Positions 8,266 to 16,460 of a stretch of 64,000 bases of DNA are shown in pieces (within the stretch, counting starts at the first letter, position 1; the number at the start of each line of letters is the position of its first letter). This DNA is from Acidobacteriota bacterium. Its GTDB lineage: Bacteria > Acidobacteriota > Terriglobia > Bryobacterales > Bryobacteraceae. The notes under the pieces are model-generated. The model did not search any database, was not told the DNA's origin, and saw only the letters and a list, made by a program, of their open reading frames with translations. Location: the NCBI GenBank assembly GCA_017307505.1, contig JAFKEE010000024.1:186001-250000 (forward strand), given 5' to 3'. The position numbers were made by a program, and so were the translations under genes.

Positions 8266-9807
8266 ATGCAAGGACACCTACTTTCGGTCATCCTGTTCAC
8301 GCCGCTGGCCGGACTCTTCCTTCTGCTGTTCATTCCCAAGTCGCAGAAGACGTTCATCCGGCTTTGGGCCAACATCACCGCCGCGGTTGGCTTTCTGGTC
8401 TCACTGCCTCTGATTATTGGCTTCGACCGTTCCAATGGCGGTTATCAGTTCGTCGAACGAGCGGAATGGATTCCATCCCTCGGCGTGCAGTATCTGATCG
8501 GCGTCGATGGCATCAGCGTGCTGATGGTGATGCTCACGACGATCATGGGCTTCCTGGCGATCTTCTCCTCGTGGGATTCGATCAAAGACCGGGAGAAGGA
8601 ATACTACTCGATGTTCCTGCTCCAGCAGACCGGCATGCTGGGCGTCTTCATCTCGATGGACTTTCTCCTGTTCTACGTGTTCTGGGAGATGGTCCTTGTC
8701 CCGATGTACTTCATCATCGGCGTGTGGGGCGGGCCCAGAAAGCTGTACGCGGCCATCAAGTTCTTCCTCTATACCCTGACCGGCGGCGTCCTGATGCTGC
8801 TGGGCATCCTGCTGCTCTACTTCAACTACGCTTCGCAGTTCGGGCGCTACACGTTTGAGATTGCGGAACTGATGAAGATCAATCTGCCGCTGGCCACGCA
8901 GCAGTGGGTGTTCTGGGCCTTCTTCGTCGGCTTCGCCATCAAGGTCCCGATGTTCCCGTTCCACACCTGGCTGCCCGACGCTCATACCGAGGCGCCGACC
9001 GCGGGCTCCGTCATCCTGGCGGCCGTACTGCTGAAGATGGGCACATACGGATTCATCCGGTTTTCGCTGCCGCTGCTGCCCAAAGCCAGTTCCGATCAGA
9101 CGATTGTCACCATCGTCGCGGTCCTGTCGATCATCGGCATACTCTACGGAGCGCTGGTCAGTCTGATGCAGCAGGACTGGAAGAAACTGGTGGCCTACTC
9201 CTCCGTCAGTCACCTCGGATTCTGCACATTGGGCATCTTTGCTCTGAATCAGAGCGGCATCGCCGGCTCAGTGATCCAGCAGATCAATCACGGCATCTCC
9301 ACCGGCATGTTGTTCCTTGTGGTGGGCGTGATTTACGAGCGCCGACATACGCGCGAGATTAAGGAATATGGCGGCCTGGCGCACATCATGCCGAACTACG
9401 CCATCGTCTTCGCCATCGCCATGCTCAGCAGCGCGGGCCTGCCTCTGCTGAATGGGTTTGTCGGCGAGTTCACCATCCTGCAGGGCGCGTTCGACGCCAA
9501 CCGGATTTGGGCGGCGTTCGCGGTGCTCGGCGTCATCTTTGGTGCCGCTTACCTGCTCTGGCTTTACCAGCGCACCATGCTGGGCGAAGTGACCAACGAG
9601 AAGAACAAGGGCTTGCCGGACCTGAAGTGGCGCGAATGGGCGGTCTTCGTCCCGCTCATCATCTGGGCCATCTCCATCGGCGTTTATCCCAAACCGTACT
9701 TCGACATTCTGGAAAAGCCGGTAGCGCAGATCGTGCACCGTGTACATGACACGGCCAACGCCGCCGCTGTGCCTGCCACTCCCACTCCGGAGGTTGCCTC
9801 CCGATGA
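8266..9807 (+). CDS. nuoM: NADH-quinone oxidoreductase subunit M, operon 1
   Basis: NuoM (ND4) is an antiporter-like membrane subunit that pumps protons. The 513-residue protein has about 14 predicted helices. It shows the conserved Glu-bearing helix in FYVFWEMVLVPMYFIIGVWG and the HTWLPDAHTEAPTAGSVILA signature. Its last four bases overlap the nuoN start (ATGA), so translation is probably coupled. Confidence 0.95.
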   Translation: MQGHLLSVILFTPLAGLFLLLFIPKSQKTFIRLWANITAAVGFLVSLPLIIGFDRSNGGYQFVERAEWIPSLGVQYLIGVDGISVLMVMLTTIMGFLAIFSSWDSIKDREKEYYSMFLLQQTGMLGVFISMDFLLFYVFWEMVLVPMYFIIGVWGGPRKLYAAIKFFLYTLTGGVLMLLGILLLYFNYASQFGRYTFEIAELMKINLPLATQQWVFWAFFVGFAIKVPMFPFHTWLPDAHTEAPTAGSVILAAVLLKMGTYGFIRFSLPLLPKASSDQTIVTIVAVLSIIGILYGALVSLMQQDWKKLVAYSSVSHLGFCTLGIFALNQSGIAGSVIQQINHGISTGMLFLVVGVIYERRHTREIKEYGGLAHIMPNYAIVFAIAMLSSAGLPLLNGFVGEFTILQGAFDANRIWAAFAVLGVIFGAAYLLWLYQRTMLGEVTNEKNKGLPDLKWREWAVFVPLIIWAISIGVYPKPYFDILEKPVAQIVHRVHDTANAAAVPATPTPEVASR

Positions 9808-11273
9808 GCGTGTACTACACCTCGCTCGACCACTTCGTGCTGCTGCCGGTTCTTCTGCTGGCGCTGTTTGGTTGTGCCACGCTGCTGTTCGATTTCTGGG
9901 TTTTCCCCGAAGCGCATCAGCGCAAGTATCTGCTGATCTTTCTCGGCCTGGGCGAAGCATTCGCCGGTTGGGCCTACTGGCGGCAGGGGGCGGCGCTGGC
10001 CATCAACGGCGGTGAAATCTCAGCGTTCCATGGGGCGGTGGTGGTCGATCACTTCGCCCTGTTCTTCCACTGGATCTTCCTGATTACAACGCTGGTGGTG
10101 GGTTTGATCTCCTATCGCTATCTCGAAGTCCGGGACGAGCATCACGGCGAGTATTACGGCATCCTGATGCTGGCGCAGTGCGGCATGTTTTTCCTGGCCA
10201 GCGGCAACGACCTGGTTACGATTTTTGTCGGCTTAGAGACGATGGCCGTCTCGTTCTATGTCCTTGTGGGCTTTCTGCGCGCCGAGCAGCGCTCGAATGA
10301 AGCGGCGCTGAAGTATCTGCTTCTCGGCGGGCTCTCGTCGGGCTTTCTCGCCTACGGCTTCTCGATTCTGTACGGGATCGCCGGTTCCACCCTGCTCAAC
10401 GACATTTCCAAGGCAGTGGCGAGCCGCGGGCACTCAGATACGATCCTCTTCCTGGCCATCGCCACAACCACCGTCGGCCTGCTCTTCAAGATCGCCGCGG
10501 CTCCCTTCCATATGTGGGCTCCGGACGTGTATGAGGGCGCGCCAACAACGATTACGGCTTTCCTGGCCGTCGGATCCAAGGCTGCTTCATTTGCCCTGCT
10601 GATGCGGGTGTTCGCCAGCACCCTTGGTTCGGCCCGTTCCACGTGGGAGCCGTTGCTGATCGCTGCCGCCGTGCTTTCGATGACCATCGGCAATCTGGCG
10701 GCGATCACACAGACCAATACGAAACGGCTGCTGGCCTACAGTTCGGTGAATCATGCCGGCTACGTCCTGTTGGGCGTCATCGCCGGCAACAACACCGGCT
10801 ACAAGGGAGTTCTGATCTACCTGCTGGTCTACACCTTCATGAACCTCGGCGCGTTCCTGGTGCTCACCTCGCTCACGCGCAAGGGCTTAGCGGGGGAAGA
10901 CATCAACGACCTGCGCGGCCTGATGAAGAAGTCGCCCGGACACGCGCTGTGGATGCTGATCTTCCTGCTGTCTCTGGCCGGCATTCCGCCGACGGCCGGC
11001 TTCTTCGGCAAGTACTTTATCTTCCTGTCCCTGATCGAAACCGGCCACTATGTGCTGGCCGTCCTTGGCTGTCTGTATGCCGCTGTCGCCATCTACTACT
11101 ACATGCGGATGGTTAAGGCGATGTTCATCGAGACGGAGGAGGAAGAGACGCCGGCGTTGAGCACCAGTTTCGGCACTCAGGTTGCCTTGGTGGTGACCGG
11201 CGTAATGACCCTGGTCATCGGCGTCTACCCCGAGCCATTCGTCCGCCTGGCACAGCAGAGTTTCCAACGATGA
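9804..11273 (+). CDS. nuoN: NADH-quinone oxidoreductase subunit N, operon 1
   Basis: NuoN (ND2) is the third antiporter-like proton pump of complex I. The 489-residue protein has about 14 helices and shows conserved features: GLETMAVSFYVLVGFLR, AAPFHMWAPDVYEGAPT and KRLLAYSSVNHAGY. The start overlaps the nuoM stop by four bases. In most operons nuoN is the last gene; here nuoH follows 13 bp downstream. Confidence 0.95.
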   Translation: MSVYYTSLDHFVLLPVLLLALFGCATLLFDFWVFPEAHQRKYLLIFLGLGEAFAGWAYWRQGAALAINGGEISAFHGAVVVDHFALFFHWIFLITTLVVGLISYRYLEVRDEHHGEYYGILMLAQCGMFFLASGNDLVTIFVGLETMAVSFYVLVGFLRAEQRSNEAALKYLLLGGLSSGFLAYGFSILYGIAGSTLLNDISKAVASRGHSDTILFLAIATTTVGLLFKIAAAPFHMWAPDVYEGAPTTITAFLAVGSKAASFALLMRVFASTLGSARSTWEPLLIAAAVLSMTIGNLAAITQTNTKRLLAYSSVNHAGYVLLGVIAGNNTGYKGVLIYLLVYTFMNLGAFLVLTSLTRKGLAGEDINDLRGLMKKSPGHALWMLIFLLSLAGIPPTAGFFGKYFIFLSLIETGHYVLAVLGCLYAAVAIYYYMRMVKAMFIETEEEETPALSTSFGTQVALVVTGVMTLVIGVYPEPFVRLAQQSFQR

Positions 11274-11286
11274 GAGGCCCTATTCG

Positions 11287-12477
11287 ATGAGCACCGTTTT
11301 CACACAACCCTGGTTCATCCCGCTGGTTACAGGGATCATCATCATCGCGTTGGCTCCGTTGGCGGTGGCGTTTACCGTCTTGCTGGAACGCAAGGTGCTG
11401 GCGGACATGCAGGCCCGTCTGGGGCCGATGCGGGTGGGTCCGAATGGCGTTCTGCAAACCCTGGCCGACGCCGTCAAACTGCTGCTGAAGGAAGACATCG
11501 TCCCGAAGGACGCCAACCAGTGGATCTTCCGCTTTGCTCCCGCGATCAGTTTCTTCACCGGTGCGACCTGCCTGACGGTGGTCCCCTTCTCCGACACCAT
11601 CAAAGTGGCTGACGTGAATGTCGGCTTGCTGGTGATCTCCGCCATGTCGGCGGTCGGGATTCTGGGCCTGATCCTCGGCGGGTGGTCCTCGAACTCCCAC
11701 TACTCGCTGCTGGGCGGGCTCCGCTCGGCGGCCCAGCTGGTCAGCTACGAAGTGGCTCTCGGCCTGGCTCTGATGAGCGGTGTGATGTGCGCAGGCACGC
11801 TCTCGCTGACGGGCATCGTGCGGGCCCAGCAGTCGCAGGGCATCTGGTTCGCCTTCGACAACTACGGCCTGATGCTGGTGCCGATGGTGATCTACTTCAT
11901 CAGCTCGGTCGCCGAAACCAACCGCGCGCCCTTCGACCTGCCGGAAGCCGAATCGGAACTCGTGGCCGGCTATCACACGGAATACAGCGGCTTCCGCTGG
12001 GGTATCTACATGCTCTCCGAGTACATCAACATGTTTGCCGTCGGCAGCGTGTTGGTGACTCTGTTCTGGGGTGGCTGGTTGCGGCCTTTCCCGAGCATCT
12101 CCTGGCTGGCTCTTCCCTTGAATTACGGCACGCCACTGCTGGTCTTCGGCGGCACGGGGCTTGGCTGCCTGTATCTCTCCCGCCGACAGCCCATTCAGGG
12201 CTATGCCATTGGTATGGCAGGACTTGGTGTGGTCTTCCTTGGCGTGGCGGCGCTGTTCATGGTGCCGGCGGTGAACGGCCCTTCGGCCCCCGTGTTCTGG
12301 TGGGCGTTGAAGTTGTTTATCGTCCTCTACCTCTTCATCTGGCTGCGCGGCACCTTCCCGCGCTACCGCTATGACCAGCTTATGAATATCGGCTGGAAGA
12401 TCATGATCCCAACCGCTTTAGGTGCGATCTTCGTGAATGCTGTGGTGGGCATGGCCCGGCAAACCCTGGGCAAGTGA
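11287..12477 (+). CDS. nuoH: NADH-quinone oxidoreductase subunit H, operon 1
   Basis: NuoH (ND1) anchors the peripheral arm and forms part of the quinone entry channel. The 396-residue protein shows the conserved ERKVLADMQARLGPMRVGP start and the Glu-rich loop APFDLPEAESELVAGYHTEY. Its place at the end of the operon, after nuoN, is unusual because nuoH normally lies between nuoG or nuoD and nuoI. The Fe-S membrane protein gene follows after 44 bp. Confidence 0.95.
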   Translation: MSTVFTQPWFIPLVTGIIIIALAPLAVAFTVLLERKVLADMQARLGPMRVGPNGVLQTLADAVKLLLKEDIVPKDANQWIFRFAPAISFFTGATCLTVVPFSDTIKVADVNVGLLVISAMSAVGILGLILGGWSSNSHYSLLGGLRSAAQLVSYEVALGLALMSGVMCAGTLSLTGIVRAQQSQGIWFAFDNYGLMLVPMVIYFISSVAETNRAPFDLPEAESELVAGYHTEYSGFRWGIYMLSEYINMFAVGSVLVTLFWGGWLRPFPSISWLALPLNYGTPLLVFGGTGLGCLYLSRRQPIQGYAIGMAGLGVVFLGVAALFMVPAVNGPSAPVFWWALKLFIVLYLFIWLRGTFPRYRYDQLMNIGWKIMIPTALGAIFVNAVVGMARQTLGK

Positions 12478-12521
12478 CCAGAGTCACAGCCTTTCCTGTG
12501 GCATAAGTCCACAATGAGGCC

Positions 12522-13598
12522 ATGAGTGCAGCGCCAGTAGTTGCCCAACCGCCCGCCGCTTCCGGCCGCAAGCCCAAAAAACCGTTTGTCCGCCGCATTG
12601 GGGTGGACCGCTCGCAGCTGTTGCGGCGCATCGTCCAGTTCTCGTTCCTGGCCCTGAATCTGTGGATCGGATTCCAGTTCTACCTGTTCGTGCGGCAGTT
12701 CGAAGGCTCGGGTATGGCTGGCTACACCCGCCCGCCCGGAGTTGAGGGCTGGTTGCCCATCGCGGGCATGATGAATACCCGCTACTTCGTCCTCACCGGG
12801 CAAGTGCCGGTGGTTCACCCGGCGGCGATGGTGCTCTTCGTGGTCTTTCTGGCGGCTTCGATCTTCTTCCGGAAAGCCTTCTGCGGATGGCTCTGCCCGG
12901 TCGGCACGCTGTCTGAGTACCTCTGGAAACTGGGCCGTGACACCTTCAAGCGCAACTTCTACCTGCCGCGCTGGCTCGACATCGGGCTGCGAAGCCTCAA
13001 GTACATCCTCTTTGGCCTGTTCTTCTATGCGGTGTTCTCCATGCCGCCCATCGCCTTGAAGGAGTTTCTGGAGTCCCCCTACGGCCTGGTGGCGGACGTG
13101 AAGATGCTGAACTTCTTCCGGCACATGGGCATGGCTGCGGCGATCACGGTCGGCATCCTCATGCTGGCCTCCGTGTTCGTGCAGAACTTCTGGTGCCGCT
13201 ACCTCTGCCCTTACGGCGCATTGATGGGCCTGGTGTCGATGCTGAGTCCGATGAAGATCCAGCGGAAGGCCGAGTCCTGCATCGACTGCGGCAAATGCGC
13301 CAAGGTCTGCCCGTCGCGGCTCCCGGTCGACAAGCTGGTTCAGATCCAGTCGGCCGAATGCCTGGGCTGTATGGAGTGTGTGGCCGTCTGTCCCGTTGAG
13401 GACACGCTGCACATGGCGCTGGTGGTTCCGTCCAGGAAGCCGGTGCCCGCCTGGGTGATGGCGGCCGGGGTGGCGGTCCTGTTCTTCGGTCTGGTGGGGG
13501 CGGCCAAACTCACCGGCCACTGGCACACCCCGCTTTCCAACGAGACGTACCAGGAACTGATCCCCCACGTGAACGAATACTCGCACCCCGGACGCTAG
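12522..13598 (+). CDS. Polytopic membrane polyferredoxin (NapH/CcoG-like 4Fe-4S protein)
   Basis: This 358-residue protein has about five transmembrane helices. The NapH-type motifs AFCGWLCPVG (C121, C125) and FWCRYLCPYG (C225, C229) lie at helix ends. A double ferredoxin domain follows: C253, C256, C259, C263 and C280, C283, C286, C290. Such proteins (NapH, NosR C-terminus, CcoG, YccM families) move electrons between quinol or a periplasmic carrier and a cytoplasmic partner. It lies 44 bp after nuoH on the same strand, so it may be co-transcribed with complex I operon 1, which lacks the NADH module. A donor or acceptor role for that complex is inference. The exact subfamily is unclear. Confidence 0.8.
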   Translation: MSAAPVVAQPPAASGRKPKKPFVRRIGVDRSQLLRRIVQFSFLALNLWIGFQFYLFVRQFEGSGMAGYTRPPGVEGWLPIAGMMNTRYFVLTGQVPVVHPAAMVLFVVFLAASIFFRKAFCGWLCPVGTLSEYLWKLGRDTFKRNFYLPRWLDIGLRSLKYILFGLFFYAVFSMPPIALKEFLESPYGLVADVKMLNFFRHMGMAAAITVGILMLASVFVQNFWCRYLCPYGALMGLVSMLSPMKIQRKAESCIDCGKCAKVCPSRLPVDKLVQIQSAECLGCMECVAVCPVEDTLHMALVVPSRKPVPAWVMAAGVAVLFFGLVGAAKLTGHWHTPLSNETYQELIPHVNEYSHPGR

Positions 13599-13603
13599 TT
13601 CCC

Positions 13604-14320
13604 CTAAATCCAGCCGCTCTCCAGCGGAGCACGCTTCTGCTTCATGGTCAGCAGCGGCTCGTTCAGAAAGCTGATCATAGGCGCCATGGCCTTAAACCGC
13701 GAGCAGATTTCCCCCAGTAGTTCGGGACTGGTGGCCAGTTCGGCCGGCAGTTCACGCCAGTAGAAAAACTGCTTCCGCTTCAACCACTCGATGGCGGGAT
13801 GGTCGGCCGGGAAGCCCTTGGGCGGCCGGCTGAGCGAATCGCCCTTCATCGGCTCCATGTCCGCCAGTTTCTTATCCGCCAGCAGCTTCTGGAAGCGCTT
13901 GAAATTGTCCATGATGTGCACGCGGATCAGCCGCAGATTCTCGGCCTCCGGCATGTATACCCCGCCGGCGAACCCCACGTACTTGTGCGAAAGCTCAAAG
14001 TAAAACCCGCCGGCGATGTGCTTGCCCAGGTCGTTCCGGTAGAAAGACGCGGCCAGGTGGGTCTTATAGGGCGTCTTGTCCGCGCTGAATCTCGTATCAC
14101 GGTAAATGCGGTAAATCGCTTTGCCCGGCGCGGTCGCCGCCTCCGGAGCAAACTTCGTCATTTCCGCGCCCACCGCCGTCACCAACGCCTCCAGGGGCGC
14201 CTTCACTTTTTCCAGATAGGTAGTCTTGTTCGCTTCAAACCAGTCACGATTGTTGTTCTTCTCCAGATCCCTCAGGAACTTGATGGATTCCTTGGGCATT
14301 CCGGCAAAGCTGGCACGCAT
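13604..14320 (-). CDS. DUF2461 (TIGR02453) family protein
   Basis: This 238-residue protein has the opening of the DUF2461 family, with FLRDLEKNNNRDWFEANK near residue 15, a YRDTRFSADKTPYKTH stretch and a C-terminal region rich in aromatic residues. The family is widespread and its biochemical function is not established. I chose the start at 14320 because AGGGGAGG lies seven bases upstream on the minus strand; an in-frame upstream start would run into murB. It is divergent from murB with only 27 bp between the two start codons, and it converges on the Fe-S protein gene. Confidence 0.85.
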   Translation of the reverse strand: MRASFAGMPKESIKFLRDLEKNNNRDWFEANKTTYLEKVKAPLEALVTAVGAEMTKFAPEAATAPGKAIYRIYRDTRFSADKTPYKTHLAASFYRNDLGKHIAGGFYFELSHKYVGFAGGVYMPEAENLRLIRVHIMDNFKRFQKLLADKKLADMEPMKGDSLSRPPKGFPADHPAIEWLKRKQFFYWRELPAELATSPELLGEICSRFKAMAPMISFLNEPLLTMKQKRAPLESGWI

Positions 14321-14347
14321 TCGGCTGCCTCCCCTACAATTGGGACA

Positions 14348-15343
14348 ATGCTGTCTGTGCAAGAGGCGCACGAGCGCCTCAGTTCGGTCCCGTCTCTTCA
14401 GATTAGCCGCAACGAACCGCTGGCGCGTCACACCCGATTTGCCCTGGGCGGTCCGGCTTCCCTATTTGCCGATACCGAGGATGAAACGGCGTTCCTGCAG
14501 GCGCTACGCATCGCGAAAGCGACCGGGTTGCCGCGCCTGGTTATCGGCCTCGGGACGAACCTGGTGGTTGCGGACGAAGGGTACGAGGGCATTGTGCTGC
14601 GCTATCGCGGCGGCGCGATCGGCTCAGACGGAACACTGGTTCGCGTACAGGCCGGAGCGGCCCTCCAGGATCTGGTCGACTATACAACCGCGCGAGGACT
14701 GAAGGGCATCGAGCCGATGACCGGCATTCCCGGCAATGTGGGGGCGGCCATCTACGGCAACGCCGGAGCCTATGGCGCGTCGATCTCGGATGTGGTCGAG
14801 CGGGTCCGCTACTTCGACGGCGAAACTGTTCGCGAGTTGGACAAGGCGGGCTGCGAGTTCCGCTATCGCGGCAGTATTTTCAAACGCAGCCGTCTGCAGG
14901 GCGAGCCGTGGCTGATCCTGTCCGCGGAGCTTCGCCTGGGCACCGGCGACGCGGCCGAACTCCAGAAGACATCGGCCGAAATCCTGGCTGTCCGCAATCG
15001 CAAGTTCCCACCCGAGATGAAGTGCGCCGGCAGCATCTTCAAGAACCTGATCCTGGCGGAACTGCCAGCCGCCACCCGTGCTGAGGTGCCGGCGGAGGTG
15101 GTCAAAGGCGGCAAGGTGCCATCCGCCTGGTTCCTCGATCAGGTGGGCGCGCGCGGCCTGTTCGAAGGCGGGATCCGCGTGGCCGACTATCACGCCAACA
15201 CGATTTTCAACGCCGGTGATGGCACGGCCGCCGAGGTCCGCCGCCTGGTGGCTGAGCTCAAGCGGCGCGTCCGCGAGCGCTATGGCATCGACCTGGAGGA
15301 AGAGGTGCAGTACATTGGTTTCGACTCAACGTCGCAGCCATGA
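14348..15343 (+). CDS. murB: UDP-N-acetylenolpyruvoylglucosamine reductase
   Basis: MurB reduces UDP-GlcNAc-enolpyruvate to UDP-MurNAc with NADPH and FAD, an early cytoplasmic step of peptidoglycan synthesis. The 331-residue protein shows the FAD-binding segments LVIGLGTNLVVADEGYEG and GIPGNVGAAIYGNAGAYG and the C-terminal KVPSAWFLDQVGARG..GG..VADYHANTIFN block. It also has the YRGSIFK and CAGSIFKN motifs. The start is the ATG at 14348, where homology begins; longer frames to the left are antisense to the DUF2461 gene. The stop overlaps the next gene by four bases (ATGA). Confidence 0.95.
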   Translation: MLSVQEAHERLSSVPSLQISRNEPLARHTRFALGGPASLFADTEDETAFLQALRIAKATGLPRLVIGLGTNLVVADEGYEGIVLRYRGGAIGSDGTLVRVQAGAALQDLVDYTTARGLKGIEPMTGIPGNVGAAIYGNAGAYGASISDVVERVRYFDGETVRELDKAGCEFRYRGSIFKRSRLQGEPWLILSAELRLGTGDAAELQKTSAEILAVRNRKFPPEMKCAGSIFKNLILAELPAATRAEVPAEVVKGGKVPSAWFLDQVGARGLFEGGIRVADYHANTIFNAGDGTAAEVRRLVAELKRRVRERYGIDLEEEVQYIGFDSTSQP

Positions 15344-16353
15344 AGCTCATCCTCGCCTCACTCATCGCCCTTTCCCTCCTTGCGCAGTCGCCCCGCAAGC
15401 AAGCCAGCCCACTGGAGAACCTGCCGAAGAACATCGAAGTGCTGACGCATTTCGGGGAGCGGGCCGACTTCTCGCCCTCCAACGACTCCGTCGCCTTCAT
15501 GGCCAAGAGCTTCGGCGACGCCTTCACCATCGATCTGAAGACGCGCCAGATCCGCTGCCTCACCTGCAACATCCCCGGCGCCGCCTTCCTGCGTGTGATG
15601 CACCTGTCGTCCGGCGACTATATTCTGATCGGCGCCGAGCACTTCACCGACATCCACACCAGCCGCGGCCGCGACAACGAGCTTTGGTTCCTGTCAAAGA
15701 AGCCCGGTTCCAAGCCCGTCCGGCTGGGCCAGAAGATGAGCGAGGGGGCGGCCCTCTCGAAGCAGTCGATGCTGATCTCCTTCTCCGAGACCAGCGGCCA
15801 GAACCCGGCGCTGCCGCGCGGTGCTTCCAACCTGATCGTCGCCGAAGTCGACCTGAGCGGTCCGCAACCCCAGCTGAAGAACAAGCACGTCGTGCATTCC
15901 AGCCCGGACAACTCCTGCACGCTCGAAGCCCAGGACTTTTTCGACAACGACCGCAAGATGACGTTCACCTGTTACGAGCCCAAAGGTATGGGGTCGGTCT
16001 GGACCATTGATCTCGCGACGAAACAGGTGGTCAACCACACCAAGGCGATCGGCAGTTACAACGAGGTGGAAGGCATCTTCCCCGGCGGCACGTACACCTG
16101 CGTCGAATCCGACCGCCAGGCCGTCCAGATGGGCTCCACCAAACTGTTCCGCGATGTGGACATCTGGAAGCTGAAGCTGGACGGAACCGGCAGCAGCTTT
16201 GAGCGCTTGACCCACTTCAACGACTACGAGGGCTGGAAGTCCTCCAATCCGGTGGTGTCCACCGATGGCAGGATGATGGCATTCCAGGTGGCCAAGAGCT
16301 CGGACGAGGCCGGCGTCGGCTACGGCATCCTGCTGATGCACTTCAAAAAGTAG
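15340..16353 (+). CDS. Secreted protein with WD40/PD40-like (TolB-type) repeats, function unknown
   Basis: This 337-residue protein starts with a signal peptide (MKLILASLIALSLLAQS). It contains several beta-propeller-like segments of the PD40/TolB kind, such as GERADFSPSNDSVAFMAKS near residue 35 and a closing VVSTDGRMMAFQVAKSSDEAG. The start overlaps murB by ATGA, which implies translational coupling, although nothing in the sequence ties it to cell-wall synthesis. I do not recognise a characterised homologue. A periplasmic or surface protein is the safest description. Confidence 0.75.
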   Translation: MKLILASLIALSLLAQSPRKQASPLENLPKNIEVLTHFGERADFSPSNDSVAFMAKSFGDAFTIDLKTRQIRCLTCNIPGAAFLRVMHLSSGDYILIGAEHFTDIHTSRGRDNELWFLSKKPGSKPVRLGQKMSEGAALSKQSMLISFSETSGQNPALPRGASNLIVAEVDLSGPQPQLKNKHVVHSSPDNSCTLEAQDFFDNDRKMTFTCYEPKGMGSVWTIDLATKQVVNHTKAIGSYNEVEGIFPGGTYTCVESDRQAVQMGSTKLFRDVDIWKLKLDGTGSSFERLTHFNDYEGWKSSNPVVSTDGRMMAFQVAKSSDEAGVGYGILLMHFKK

Positions 16354-16460
16354 CCGCCGGCGGGGGAGTCTGGCGCACCTTGTGGGGCCGATCTGCCGGC
16401 CCGATTCCCTTTTTGTTTTTGGCAGGACGGCCCACTCCGCGCTATCGTTCTACAAGGCCC

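Noticed and set aside
12478-12521. A terminator between nuoH and the Fe-S protein gene
   Set aside because: Only a 5-bp repeat (TGTGG/CCACA) without U-tract is seen, too weak to call.
13799-14347. A 183-codon N-terminal extension in frame with murB
   Set aside because: It is antisense to the DUF2461 gene, and MurB similarity begins at the ATG at 14348.
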